From contig CAYNLK010000004.1 of the NCBI GenBank assembly GCA_964398055.1, positions 62,001 to 126,000 on the forward strand: a stretch of DNA of 64,000 nt, read 5' to 3'. The position numbers and the translations under genes are program-made. Under the pieces are notes generated by a model that was not told the origin of the DNA, did not search any database, and worked only from the letters and a program-made list of their open reading frames with translations. Of the stretch, positions 42,222-49,930 are shown piece by piece (positions within the stretch are counted from its first letter, which is position 1; each line of letters starts with the position of its first letter). Source of the stretch: CAYNLK01 sp964398055. GTDB lineage: Bacteria; Chloroflexota; Anaerolineae; 4572-78; J111.

Positions 42222-43598
42222 TTACATTTCCTGCTCTTGCCCTAACCTGATAATTTCGGTCACAAACTGCTGAATTTGATCCTGGTAATGCAGGTCCAGA
42301 AATACGTCCATATGTTTTTCCTTTAAATTGTACGGGGTGTTGTTGGCATCACTCTGGAGCATTTTGGCAATATACATCGCCGCAGTTTTGCCCGCTTCAC
42401 CCTGGGGAATGGCCGAGGCTAGATTAATGACCATCGGGTTAATGGTCCGTAAGAATACCTGGCTGGATACCAGCAGATAGGCGTTCTGCTGGTCCATGCC
42501 TTTGGTGAGGGCCAACTGGTAAAGTTGGGCGCAAAACCGGGCAAATAATCCCGGAATGGCCGCCGCCCCGCCAACAGTAAATAAATTCATAATGGCCGCA
42601 TAAACCCCTTTAACCCGATTGGCGTTTTCCTGAATGATGCCGGACTTATCGTTTTCCGGCGCATTGATTTTGTTCGGGTCAACTTCGGCGTCTTCATTTT
42701 TCAGCCGCAGCACATCGCCAAAAACCGGCAGCAGCACATTCTTAAAGTAGTCTCGCCCGGTAACTTCGCCCAGGGCAGCAGCCATCTTGGTGGTGGCGGT
42801 GTTACCCCGCCAATCGAACGCGGTCGGAGTTCTGCCTTTTGTCTGCTCATCCCCGGCCAGAATTTTGTCCATATCCTGACCGTAGGCCGCCAGGGCCGAC
42901 TGCTTCAGTTCCTCCGGCGTTTGGCCGGTCACGCCCACCTCTTTCATTTGCCGGGTGGTGGCGCCGGCGCTGATAGCAGCAGCCTGCTCGCCAATGCGAC
43001 CAACCCGCTCCTGGTGGGCCAGTTCTTCGGCTTCCAGGCGCTCCTGGGTCACCAGTTGCATTTCCCGATTGATCAGTAACAGCAATCCCTCCAGCATAGT
43101 AGCCTTCTTTTGGTCAGCCTCTTTCTTGCTGCCGGTTTTCCTGGCCCGTTCCGGGCTTTTGAACCAGTTGGAGATTTCCTCGCCAATCAAGGCTAATTGC
43201 TCTAAGCGACGATCATACTCATTGTCGGGGATTTTATTGTAGATATCCACCCCTTCCATAATTTTCTTGTACGCGGTTTTGCCCCGAAATTTATGACCGG
43301 CCTTACCCCCCAGTTCGATCAAACTTTTTGAAGTGGGCAGTTTACGCTGAATCACTCCCATAGAACCGGGGGGCTGCTGCAATAACCGCTGGACCGCCTG
43401 GTTGCCAACGGTCTGTTGGAGTTGTTTGACTTCGGCGGGGGTCAGCGTTTGGGCGGCATCCAACGCCCGCTGAATCAGAGCCGAGTTGGGGACGTAGCTT
43501 AAACCAGTCTGCTTCGGTTTGGCCGGGGTCGGCTGCCGCTTGAGTGAAGTTTGTTTGCCTCGTTTGGTAAGGTTTGTTCGACTCGATGTGGTCACCAT
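42222..43598 (-). CDS. Putative CIS cargo with RasGAP-like domain
   Basis: The start is the ATG at 43598 (MVTTSSRTNLTKRGK), which has GGAGG upstream; the frame opens 21 codons earlier. The product is 458 residues. The N terminus is basic and disordered, followed by LTPAEVKQLQQTVGNQAVQRL at residues 52-72 (motif core LQQTVGNQAV). A coiled region spans about 100-235. From about 255 the sequence follows the RasGAP family: FDWRGNTATTK (candidate arginine finger Arg264), EVDPNKI (305-311), VFLRTINPMV (Arg384) and YIAKMLQSDAN then EKHMDVF. These match p120GAP and neurofibromin motifs in order and spacing. The fold would stimulate GTP hydrolysis by Ras-like GTPases. It sits between the ATPase and DUF4157 genes of the CIS. 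The domain call is by eye, not by search. Confidence 0.8.
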   Translation of the reverse strand: MVTTSSRTNLTKRGKQTSLKRQPTPAKPKQTGLSYVPNSALIQRALDAAQTLTPAEVKQLQQTVGNQAVQRLLQQPPGSMGVIQRKLPTSKSLIELGGKAGHKFRGKTAYKKIMEGVDIYNKIPDNEYDRRLEQLALIGEEISNWFKSPERARKTGSKKEADQKKATMLEGLLLLINREMQLVTQERLEAEELAHQERVGRIGEQAAAISAGATTRQMKEVGVTGQTPEELKQSALAAYGQDMDKILAGDEQTKGRTPTAFDWRGNTATTKMAAALGEVTGRDYFKNVLLPVFGDVLRLKNEDAEVDPNKINAPENDKSGIIQENANRVKGVYAAIMNLFTVGGAAAIPGLFARFCAQLYQLALTKGMDQQNAYLLVSSQVFLRTINPMVINLASAIPQGEAGKTAAMYIAKMLQSDANNTPYNLKEKHMDVFLDLHYQDQIQQFVTEIIRLGQEQEM

Positions 43599-43804
43599 TA
43601 GCCTCCTGGCCAAATAAATGATTCGTGGGGTTGCTGGCTGGTTGGTTGGCGCTTCAACCAATGCACCAACTATCCAACCATTTTCGCCAGTGGTCGCGAA
43701 CCCTGGCTCGTGATGGAGCAGCAGTTTGCGCGCAGTTTAGGAAAAGATTCAAGAGTCAGGAACCCGCGAAAGGCGTATTAAGCTTGATCTTTATTGGATA
43801 TCTG

Positions 43805-43822
43805 TCAATTATATCACATCTT
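43805..43822 (-). promoter_or_regulatory. Extended -10 promoter motif shared by cargo genes, copy 1
   Basis: The minus strand reads AAGATGTGATATAATTGA, containing a TGTGATATAAT extended -10. The same 18 bases with one mismatch occur at 49089-49106. It lies 207 bases upstream of the RasGAP-like start, within the 316-base gap after the ATPase gene. Confidence 0.6.
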
Positions 43823-43914
43823 ACGGCAAAAAATATAGTCCCCGGATGAGACTTTTTTTCTGAATATCCTGCTGCCTCAATTGCAGCAGTTGGACCGTAT
43901 CGTTGGCCCGCTGG

Positions 43915-46119
43915 TCATTTTTGGGGAGTTAACGGCTGCTTTTTGCCGATTTCCAAATCTGCCTCATTGACCAGCCGGCCCATCTTCTGCAATTCACGGC
44001 GGATGCCGTGCAGAAGGTGATCCATAGTCACAATTTCACCGTCGGCGGCAGCCAGGTAGGCCGCGCTGACGATGACATTGCGGATATTCCCCCCGGCCAG
44101 CTTGAAGCGGCGGGCCAGCAAGCCAAAATCGAGGTCCGGCTGGCGGGGCACCGCCGGCGGGAACAGGGTTTCCCAAATCCGTTGCCGGTCGGCCACCTCG
44201 GGGAAGGGAAAATCCACCGCAAATTGCAGCCGGCGGGTGAAAGCCTCGTCAAGGTTAGCCCGCAGGTTGGTGGCCAGAATGGTCACCCCGTCATACGCCT
44301 CCATCCGTTGCAGCAGGTAGCTGACCTCGATGTTGGCGTAACGGTCGTGGGCGTCTTTCACTTCGGAGCGTTTGCCAAAGATGGCGTCGGCTTCGTCAAA
44401 AAAGAGGATGGCGTTGCTGCTCTGGGCTTCGCTGAAGATCTTTTCCAAATTCTTCTCGGTTTCGCCGATATATTTACTGACGATGGTGGACAGGTCGATC
44501 TTGTACAGGTCCAGGCCCAATTCGTGGGCAATGATCTCGGCGGCCATCGTTTTGCCGGTGCCGGGCGGACCGGCGAACAGCACCGTCACCCCGGCGCTGG
44601 AGGCCAGCTTTTCTCCCACCCCCCACTCCTCCAGCACCAGCGGCCGGCCCCGCACTGTGGCGATGATTTCGTGCAGAATGGCCAACTGGTCGGCCGGCAA
44701 GATGATATCGGCCCAATCATACCGAGGCGCAATTTTGCGGGCCAGGTTAGCCAGGCGGGGGTTGGAATGAGCCCGAGCCGCCAGCAGCAGGTCGTCGGTG
44801 GTGAGAGGCGCGCCGCGCTGCATGGCCTGGTCACAGGCCGTGTTGACCACATCTCGAATTTGCCCTGTGGTTAGCACGAACTGGCCGGCCAGGGCGGAGA
44901 TGTCGAGTTGGTTGGTTAGTTGGTTGGCTTGAAGAAAATGCTGCCACAGGGCGCAGCGCTGGTTATAGGCCGGAACGGGAAACTCGAACCAGAGCATCGG
45001 CCGCGCCCGCTCAATGCCTCTGGCCTGCCACAGGCATTGGCCGGCGACGATAACCGGGCTGGGATGGCCGGATAATTCGGCCAGTAGACCGGGCGACAGC
45101 TCCTGGTCGACGAGACAGGCATCCCAGCCCAGCAGGCAGGGAACAGCGCCGGTCAGGCGGGCATCGCGCAGCACCAGCCTGACCACGTGCAGCGGCGACT
45201 GCTCATTTTTGGTCAGTGGAGTCAGGTCGACCAGCAAGAGGGGGCGCCCCAACTGGATGGCCAACACGCGGGCGGCAGCCTGTTGGCTGGCCTGATCCGG
45301 TCCATAAAAGACAACCAACGGCGGCGGGTTGGTCGCCGCCACCTGAAGCAACTCGGCGGCCACCTCTCCGGCCAGCAGGAGATCGGTTTGATCAGGTTCA
45401 GCCGGTAACTGGAACAAGGCCGCGTGCGGACCCAGGCCGGCCTGCGGCTGGTAGCGGCCCAGCAGCCAGGCAACGATAGCCTGATCCAGGTGCAACGTTT
45501 GGCTGAGTAGCGGGGAATTTTCGCCGCCTGGCTCGAAACTGCGTTCCAAAAGCCGGAACTTGAACAGCGGACTGTCGTCGCTAAAGTGGGCCAGATGTAA
45601 CAAGCGAGAGCTGCCGGGTTCGGTCAGCAAATCCAGAGCCAAATTAACCGTAGGGCGCTTACGGGTGACATCATCTTGCAAGTAGCCGTACAGCCGCTCG
45701 TAACGCAGATCGAGGGTGGGGGCCAGGCAGACGAGCAAAACATCCAGTTCAAACCGATCCAGGTCAAATGTCTCGGCTAACTGAAGCAGGCGCAGCGACT
45801 GTTTTTGTTGGCAGGCTACCTGGACCAGTTGCTCGACCTGTTGCCCTGCGGCTGCCTCAAGTTCAGCCCAGACCTGAACCTCCGCCGGGGGCAGGGAGAT
45901 CGTTTCGCCCCAATTGTGGCCAAAGGGACGGGCCAGCAACGCCTCGGCCTCGGCCTCAGACAGGTGCAGGCCACGAAAGGCATCGGCCGGATCCTGCCCG
46001 GCCAACTGCCAGCGCCGCACCTGCCGCTGAATCAAAAGATCGAGACGTGATAGCTCGGCTTGCAAATGGGCCAGGCTCAGATCTGTGCTGACCTGGCCGT
46101 GGTTCAAGAAATTTTCCAT
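43915..46119 (-). CDS. AAA+ ATPase of contractile injection system (Afp15-type)
   Basis: This is a 734-residue protein. The N-terminal half is a degenerate ATPase-like domain with helical lead (AEAEALLARPFGHNWGETIS, DLDRFELDVLLVCLAPTLDL). The C-terminal half is a canonical AAA+ module: Walker A GPPGTGKT near residue 520, Walker B ILFFDEADAIFG near 573, and arginine residues after LRANLDEAFTRRLQF. Afp15-type ATPases are universal in extracellular CIS loci and are thought to help assembly or cargo loading. It is the most upstream structural-cluster gene here; its promoter should lie in 46120-46320, where TTATAAT occurs at about 46315. Confidence 0.93.
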   Translation of the reverse strand: MENFLNHGQVSTDLSLAHLQAELSRLDLLIQRQVRRWQLAGQDPADAFRGLHLSEAEAEALLARPFGHNWGETISLPPAEVQVWAELEAAAGQQVEQLVQVACQQKQSLRLLQLAETFDLDRFELDVLLVCLAPTLDLRYERLYGYLQDDVTRKRPTVNLALDLLTEPGSSRLLHLAHFSDDSPLFKFRLLERSFEPGGENSPLLSQTLHLDQAIVAWLLGRYQPQAGLGPHAALFQLPAEPDQTDLLLAGEVAAELLQVAATNPPPLVVFYGPDQASQQAAARVLAIQLGRPLLLVDLTPLTKNEQSPLHVVRLVLRDARLTGAVPCLLGWDACLVDQELSPGLLAELSGHPSPVIVAGQCLWQARGIERARPMLWFEFPVPAYNQRCALWQHFLQANQLTNQLDISALAGQFVLTTGQIRDVVNTACDQAMQRGAPLTTDDLLLAARAHSNPRLANLARKIAPRYDWADIILPADQLAILHEIIATVRGRPLVLEEWGVGEKLASSAGVTVLFAGPPGTGKTMAAEIIAHELGLDLYKIDLSTIVSKYIGETEKNLEKIFSEAQSSNAILFFDEADAIFGKRSEVKDAHDRYANIEVSYLLQRMEAYDGVTILATNLRANLDEAFTRRLQFAVDFPFPEVADRQRIWETLFPPAVPRQPDLDFGLLARRFKLAGGNIRNVIVSAAYLAAADGEIVTMDHLLHGIRRELQKMGRLVNEADLEIGKKQPLTPQK

Positions 46120-46470
46120 TATAAGCTGATGAGAGCATTCGGTAATTAGCGAATTTTGCCCAAAAGCACGAGGCTGAAGCCGTCGTGCTGAGAGAACGAA
46201 GCCCGATTGGGCTAAAATGCGGCTAATTTAGGGCGTTTTAACGTCCTTTGCTCTTTAAGCCCGATGCTTTAGCGTCAGGCTACCGGGCGTTTTGAATTAC
46301 CGAATACTCTCCTTATTATAAGATATTTAAAAAGGGTGTCAACCCTATTTTTAACGATGGGTCTGTCCCAGATTTTAGGACAGACCGGGGGGATTTCGGG
46401 GGGTGCTCCCTCGTTCCCACCTGTGCTTTCCAAAATTTGGGCCGCACTCTTTAACGATAAACGGGCGTGG
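46120..46470. other. 351-base intergenic region with several inverted repeats
   Basis: No ORF is convincing here. Three imperfect or perfect inverted repeats occur: AGCACGAGGCTGAAGCCGTC ending in GTGCT (46167-46192), AGCCCGATGCTTTAGCGTCA ending in GGCT (46258-46281), and a perfect 9-bp stem GGTCTGTCC/GGACAGACC (46360-46386). The first two look like dispersed palindromic repeats of environmental genomes. The last could mark the end of the minus-strand gene at 46471, though no T tract follows. A half copy of the CTCGTTCCCA repeat is at about 46412. Confidence 0.6.
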
Positions 46471-47475
46471 TCAGGATCGGTTAGGCGGATGATCAATCGC
46501 CGCCTCAGCCCGTTTGATCAGGCGACCTTGCTCCAAGACCAGGGCAATGAGGCGGTTTTTGTCGGCGCTGAAGACCAGCGTGGCCTGGCCCTGGTTGTCA
46601 ACCGCGATGGCCGGGAAGTCGCCCAGTTCCTCAAAAGTGGCCTCATCAAAAACATCGCCGGCCAAGCCGGCCACCCGCAGATGATGCCGGTCGCGCTGGC
46701 CGTCCCAACTGCTCCACAGCCAGGCCAGATAAGCTCCATTGGGCGAAGCTGCCACGGTCTCTAAATCGCCCCAGTCGTAACGCCTGATCGGATACCAGGA
46801 ACCGGTCGCCCCTGCTTCAGGGGCCAAGACAACCAGACTTTCCCGGCTGTAAGCCCCCAACTGGCCGCCGGCCAGCGGCAGCAAGAAACCGTTTGGTTCG
46901 GCCGGAGCGCCCTCGCCGGCCCACAACTGCCGGAGTGGGCCTCCGACCTCCAGGCTGACCAAACGGACAAACGGCTGCCCTTCGCCGTAGAAGGCGGCCT
47001 CAAAACCCATCTCATTGGACTGCAAGCCCCAATAGAGCGCCCGATTGGCCGGTCCATCTACCAGGAGGCCATCCAACGCCACCGGCCCCAGCGACCGCCC
47101 TGTTTGGCCAAACAGGGCGGTCAGTTGCGCGCCGCGCCAGGCAAATAGCTGGCTGGTCTCACGGTCATCAAAAGCGGCTACGCCAACAACCAAACCATCG
47201 CCGGCCGCCAAACGATACAGCCGGGCCGGGCTCGCGACGGTAGCCAACAGTTGCGGTGACTGACCACCTTGAAATAGTGACAAATGCTTGTCGCCGGCTA
47301 CCACGAATAGGGAGGCGCGCGGGCCAAACGCCATCAGACTGCCGGCATGGGGGAGGGGGAGTCGCTGGACAAAGCCGGTTCTGGTATCGAGCAGGATGAG
47401 GGCGTTTGGCTGCACCATGGCGGCGATGTAACCGTCGCCGCTGAGAATGGCCTGGGGAGAAGGTTCAATCCGCAT
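46471..47475 (-). CDS. Beta-propeller-like hypothetical protein
   Basis: This protein has 334 residues from the ATG at 47475 (MRIEPSPQAILSGDGYIAAM). A GTG three codons earlier overlaps the upstream stop. The ATG is favoured because GGGTGATC just upstream matches the ribosome anti-SD. The sequence is a string of short beta-strand units with aliphatic and aromatic pairs, such as SLMAFGPRASLFVVAGDKHL, 'RLYRLAAGDGLVVGVAAFDD' and VAASPNGAYLAWLWSSW. This suggests a six- or seven-bladed propeller. No signal peptide is visible. It overlaps or abuts the zincin-like gene, so it may be an immunity or chaperone partner, or a CIS accessory. I do not recognise a family. Confidence 0.65.
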   Translation of the reverse strand: MRIEPSPQAILSGDGYIAAMVQPNALILLDTRTGFVQRLPLPHAGSLMAFGPRASLFVVAGDKHLSLFQGGQSPQLLATVASPARLYRLAAGDGLVVGVAAFDDRETSQLFAWRGAQLTALFGQTGRSLGPVALDGLLVDGPANRALYWGLQSNEMGFEAAFYGEGQPFVRLVSLEVGGPLRQLWAGEGAPAEPNGFLLPLAGGQLGAYSRESLVVLAPEAGATGSWYPIRRYDWGDLETVAASPNGAYLAWLWSSWDGQRDRHHLRVAGLAGDVFDEATFEELGDFPAIAVDNQGQATLVFSADKNRLIALVLEQGRLIKRAEAAIDHPPNRS

Positions 47476-47480
47476 TATGA

Positions 47481-49031
47481 TCACCCAAATATTTCTTCAG
47501 GCGGGGGTAGTTTGGCCGCCGCGCCTTGATGCAGGGCATTTTTCACCTGGGTGTAGGCTTTAGAGAGCAAGGGTTCGTGGTAGAGGTAGGCAATTTTGGC
47601 CGGCGGTGGGTCGGTAAAAACGACCAGTTTTTGGGTTGCGCGGCCAAAGAGGTGGCCGTACTGGTACTCTTCCAGGTCGGTCTCTTTGGCCCAATAGAAC
47701 TTACCCATGCCATTGAGGAAAAATTCCACATAATCATCCTGCTTCTCACCGGTCTTTTCTACCAAAGGCACATAGTCCGGCGGCAGTTCTTCGGTGGGAC
47801 CGCCTTGGGCCCCAACCAGGTCCGTCAGATAATCGTGAAGCTTAATGGCCGGGTTACTGAGGATAACTCGCTTTTCTACCGGGGTAAGATCGTTGATGGC
47901 GGCTAACAGGTCGGTCATTTTTTGCTTGGTCTCTTGCACACTTGGGTTATCGGCCGGCAACTTGAACTTTTCGATCTGCTTGAAATGTTGATTGGGTCTA
48001 AATTTATACAGGAGATCGAGGAACTTATCGACCCGCACCGAATTCTGCGGGTTGGGAGAGTAAGGCAATTTGAAATCAACGACGGCCTGGCGAAAGGAGC
48101 GCCCATCGCTCAATTTGGGATTCTCATCCCAACCCTTTTGGGTATGGGGGTAGCCGGAGTAAATGTGAGAAAAGATGGCGTACTGGCGCTCGGTCCAGGT
48201 GTATCCCCTCTTTTTCACCTGCTTGGTCATCGACAAATTCTTTAACGCTGATCCCTCCAATGAATAGGCTCTGAACTCGGTCTTGAAACCCTCATACCAT
48301 TGATCAGCCTGTGAGCCGCTATCTTTGTGATAGTCGGCAGCGTGTTGGACTTCGTGTCTCAGCGTCTCCCAAATGGCGGCCTGGCTTTTTTTGGCTGCAC
48401 TGATCACGGCCACACCTTCACTAAGCTGTAAACCCTCGGTGCTCCCAAAGATACCTTCGTCTTCCCAATAGATGTTCGTCTGGTCGGATTTATCATTACC
48501 GTTGTAATATTGAGGCGGACTTTTTAAGGTGCCGTTAGCGTACAGAAAATCATCCTCGCTAGGCTTGGGAAATAGGGCAATATCCCCCAACGGTCGTCCG
48601 GCCTTTCTGGCTCTGGTAAAAGAGTCGTGGGTTTTGGTCATGGCAAACAGTTTTTTGCCCTGGCTGCCTTGCATAACCCATTCACAGGAATTTTTTAGTC
48701 GAGTGTCCTCGGTTTGAGTAAGCCCGGCCTGGAGGGCGTTGACCAAAGCTTGCCGGTCGGCGTCGTGGCGAGCTTTGGCCTGCGCAAAACTCTCACCCAA
48801 CTTGCGTTGAATAATATTATGCACCGCCCGGTTGCCCACCATGCGCTGGAGGGATAACACCTCAGCCGGGGCCAGTTTGGCCAGATCGGTCATTGCGCGT
48901 TGAAGTAAAGCCGCCGGTTCAATCGCCTGAGTTGGGGCCAGTGGTTTAAGTTGATTCGCTTTGGCCGCTGGCTGTGATTGGGGCTGCAACTTATTTCGTT
49001 TGGTTGGAGTCTGTTTGGTTTGTGCGGTCAT
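47481..49031 (-). CDS. Putative CIS cargo with zincin-like HExxH motif
   Basis: The start is taken at the ATG at 49031 (MTAQTKQTPTKRNK), with GGGAAG 6 bases upstream. The product is 516 residues. The N terminus is a basic disordered tail, then 'LAPAEVLSLQRMVGNRAVHN', nearly the same motif as in the RasGAP-like protein. Further on the HEVQH zinc motif (residues 226-230) lies in IWETLRHEVQHAADYHKDS, with Glu252 (FKTEFRAY) as a possible third ligand. A long C-terminal region has no recognised fold. The protein resembles toxic zincins with prey-type targets, but the specificity is unknown. It precedes the propeller-like gene with coupled starts. A shared extended -10 promoter lies 58 bases upstream. 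Confidence 0.72.
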   Translation of the reverse strand: MTAQTKQTPTKRNKLQPQSQPAAKANQLKPLAPTQAIEPAALLQRAMTDLAKLAPAEVLSLQRMVGNRAVHNIIQRKLGESFAQAKARHDADRQALVNALQAGLTQTEDTRLKNSCEWVMQGSQGKKLFAMTKTHDSFTRARKAGRPLGDIALFPKPSEDDFLYANGTLKSPPQYYNGNDKSDQTNIYWEDEGIFGSTEGLQLSEGVAVISAAKKSQAAIWETLRHEVQHAADYHKDSGSQADQWYEGFKTEFRAYSLEGSALKNLSMTKQVKKRGYTWTERQYAIFSHIYSGYPHTQKGWDENPKLSDGRSFRQAVVDFKLPYSPNPQNSVRVDKFLDLLYKFRPNQHFKQIEKFKLPADNPSVQETKQKMTDLLAAINDLTPVEKRVILSNPAIKLHDYLTDLVGAQGGPTEELPPDYVPLVEKTGEKQDDYVEFFLNGMGKFYWAKETDLEEYQYGHLFGRATQKLVVFTDPPPAKIAYLYHEPLLSKAYTQVKNALHQGAAAKLPPPEEIFG

Positions 49032-49088
49032 TGTCATCTTCCCAAAAGATCGCTGTCTGAAACAGGGATAACGAAACAAAAGCTGAAA

Positions 49089-49106
49089 TCAATTATATCA
49101 TATCTT
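49089..49106 (-). promoter_or_regulatory. Extended -10 promoter motif shared by cargo genes, copy 2
   Basis: The minus strand reads AAGATATGATATAATTGA, with a TATGATATAAT extended -10, 58 bases before the zincin-like start. It differs from the copy at 43805-43822 by one base. No -35 element is clear at either site. Confidence 0.65.
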
Positions 49107-49176
49107 GGTCAAAATGAGGCGAGATTTTGGTGAGGAAACGAAAAATTTAATGAGGTTAATCTGCTGTTTCGGCCGG

Positions 49177-49929
49177 TCAAGGGATGATAACCGCGGCGGA
49201 AACATAAGCTTCAGCTTTTGGTTGAGCCTGCCAGCGGGCTGAATTGTTCGAGACAGCCTGTAAAATCTGCACGGTGTAATTGCGCGTTCGGGCCGGCACC
49301 TGAGCCCAATCACCATTGCTGGCAAAGAGTTTAGCCAGATTGTCCGGTCCCCAATTATAACCAATCAACATCCAGTGCGGCTCGGCGTGTCCCCTGACCG
49401 TAGCAAACTCGCGCACATAGGCCAGGTAAGCCGCGCCGACTAACACATTGCTGTACGGGTCAAACGGGTCGGTAACGCCAACTTTGGGCGCCCATTCATT
49501 CCAGGTGGAGGGGATGACCTGCATCAGCCCCATATCATTATCTTTACCGAGGGCCAGGGGATTGAGCCGGCTTTCCTGGTAGGCTACTTCTGCCAACAAG
49601 CGCCAGTCCAGGCCGTACCGGCCGGCAATCTCCTGGAACATCTCTTCATAAGTCAGCCTGGTTTTGGTCACCGGGTTGATTGGCGCCGGCCGGTCGGGCC
49701 AGGCGGGATCGCCCAAGTCAGGCAGGTGGGGGATGGCGTGAGGGCCGGTCTGGATTGGGATGGCCGTTTGGCCCATTTCGGCCCATTCAAGGGTAGCTTG
49801 AATCCGGTTCATGAGGCTCTGCCCGACCAGAAAAAGCAGAACGGCCAGGCCCAGGGTGACCAGCCAGATTAAAGCAGAACCAATGAGGGGGATGATTTTG
49901 GGGCGGATAGCCTGGGTAAACCGTTTCAT
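49177..49929 (-). CDS. Membrane-anchored lytic transglycosylase
   Basis: This is a 250-residue protein with an N-terminal transmembrane helix (residues about 13-38) and a soluble-lytic-transglycosylase fold. The catalytic Glu is expected at 119 (AYQESRLNP), followed by NDMGLMQVIPSTWNEWAPKV. The later motifs are YLAYVREFATVRGHAEPHW and IGYNWGPDNL. The enzyme cleaves glycan strands of peptidoglycan from the outer side of the membrane. Its start lies 1 base after the stop of the upstream lipoprotein gene. Proximity to the CIS suggests release through the wall, but it could be ordinary wall turnover. Confidence 0.88.
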   Translation of the reverse strand: MKRFTQAIRPKIIPLIGSALIWLVTLGLAVLLFLVGQSLMNRIQATLEWAEMGQTAIPIQTGPHAIPHLPDLGDPAWPDRPAPINPVTKTRLTYEEMFQEIAGRYGLDWRLLAEVAYQESRLNPLALGKDNDMGLMQVIPSTWNEWAPKVGVTDPFDPYSNVLVGAAYLAYVREFATVRGHAEPHWMLIGYNWGPDNLAKLFASNGDWAQVPARTRNYTVQILQAVSNNSARWQAQPKAEAYVSAAVIIP

Positions 49930-49930
49930 C

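Noticed and set aside
13721..46119. Prophage or type VI secretion system
   Set aside because: No capsid, portal, terminase or integrase gene is present, and no TssJLM membrane complex. The DUF4157, DUF4255, LysM hub and AAA+ ATPase set is that of a contractile injection system.
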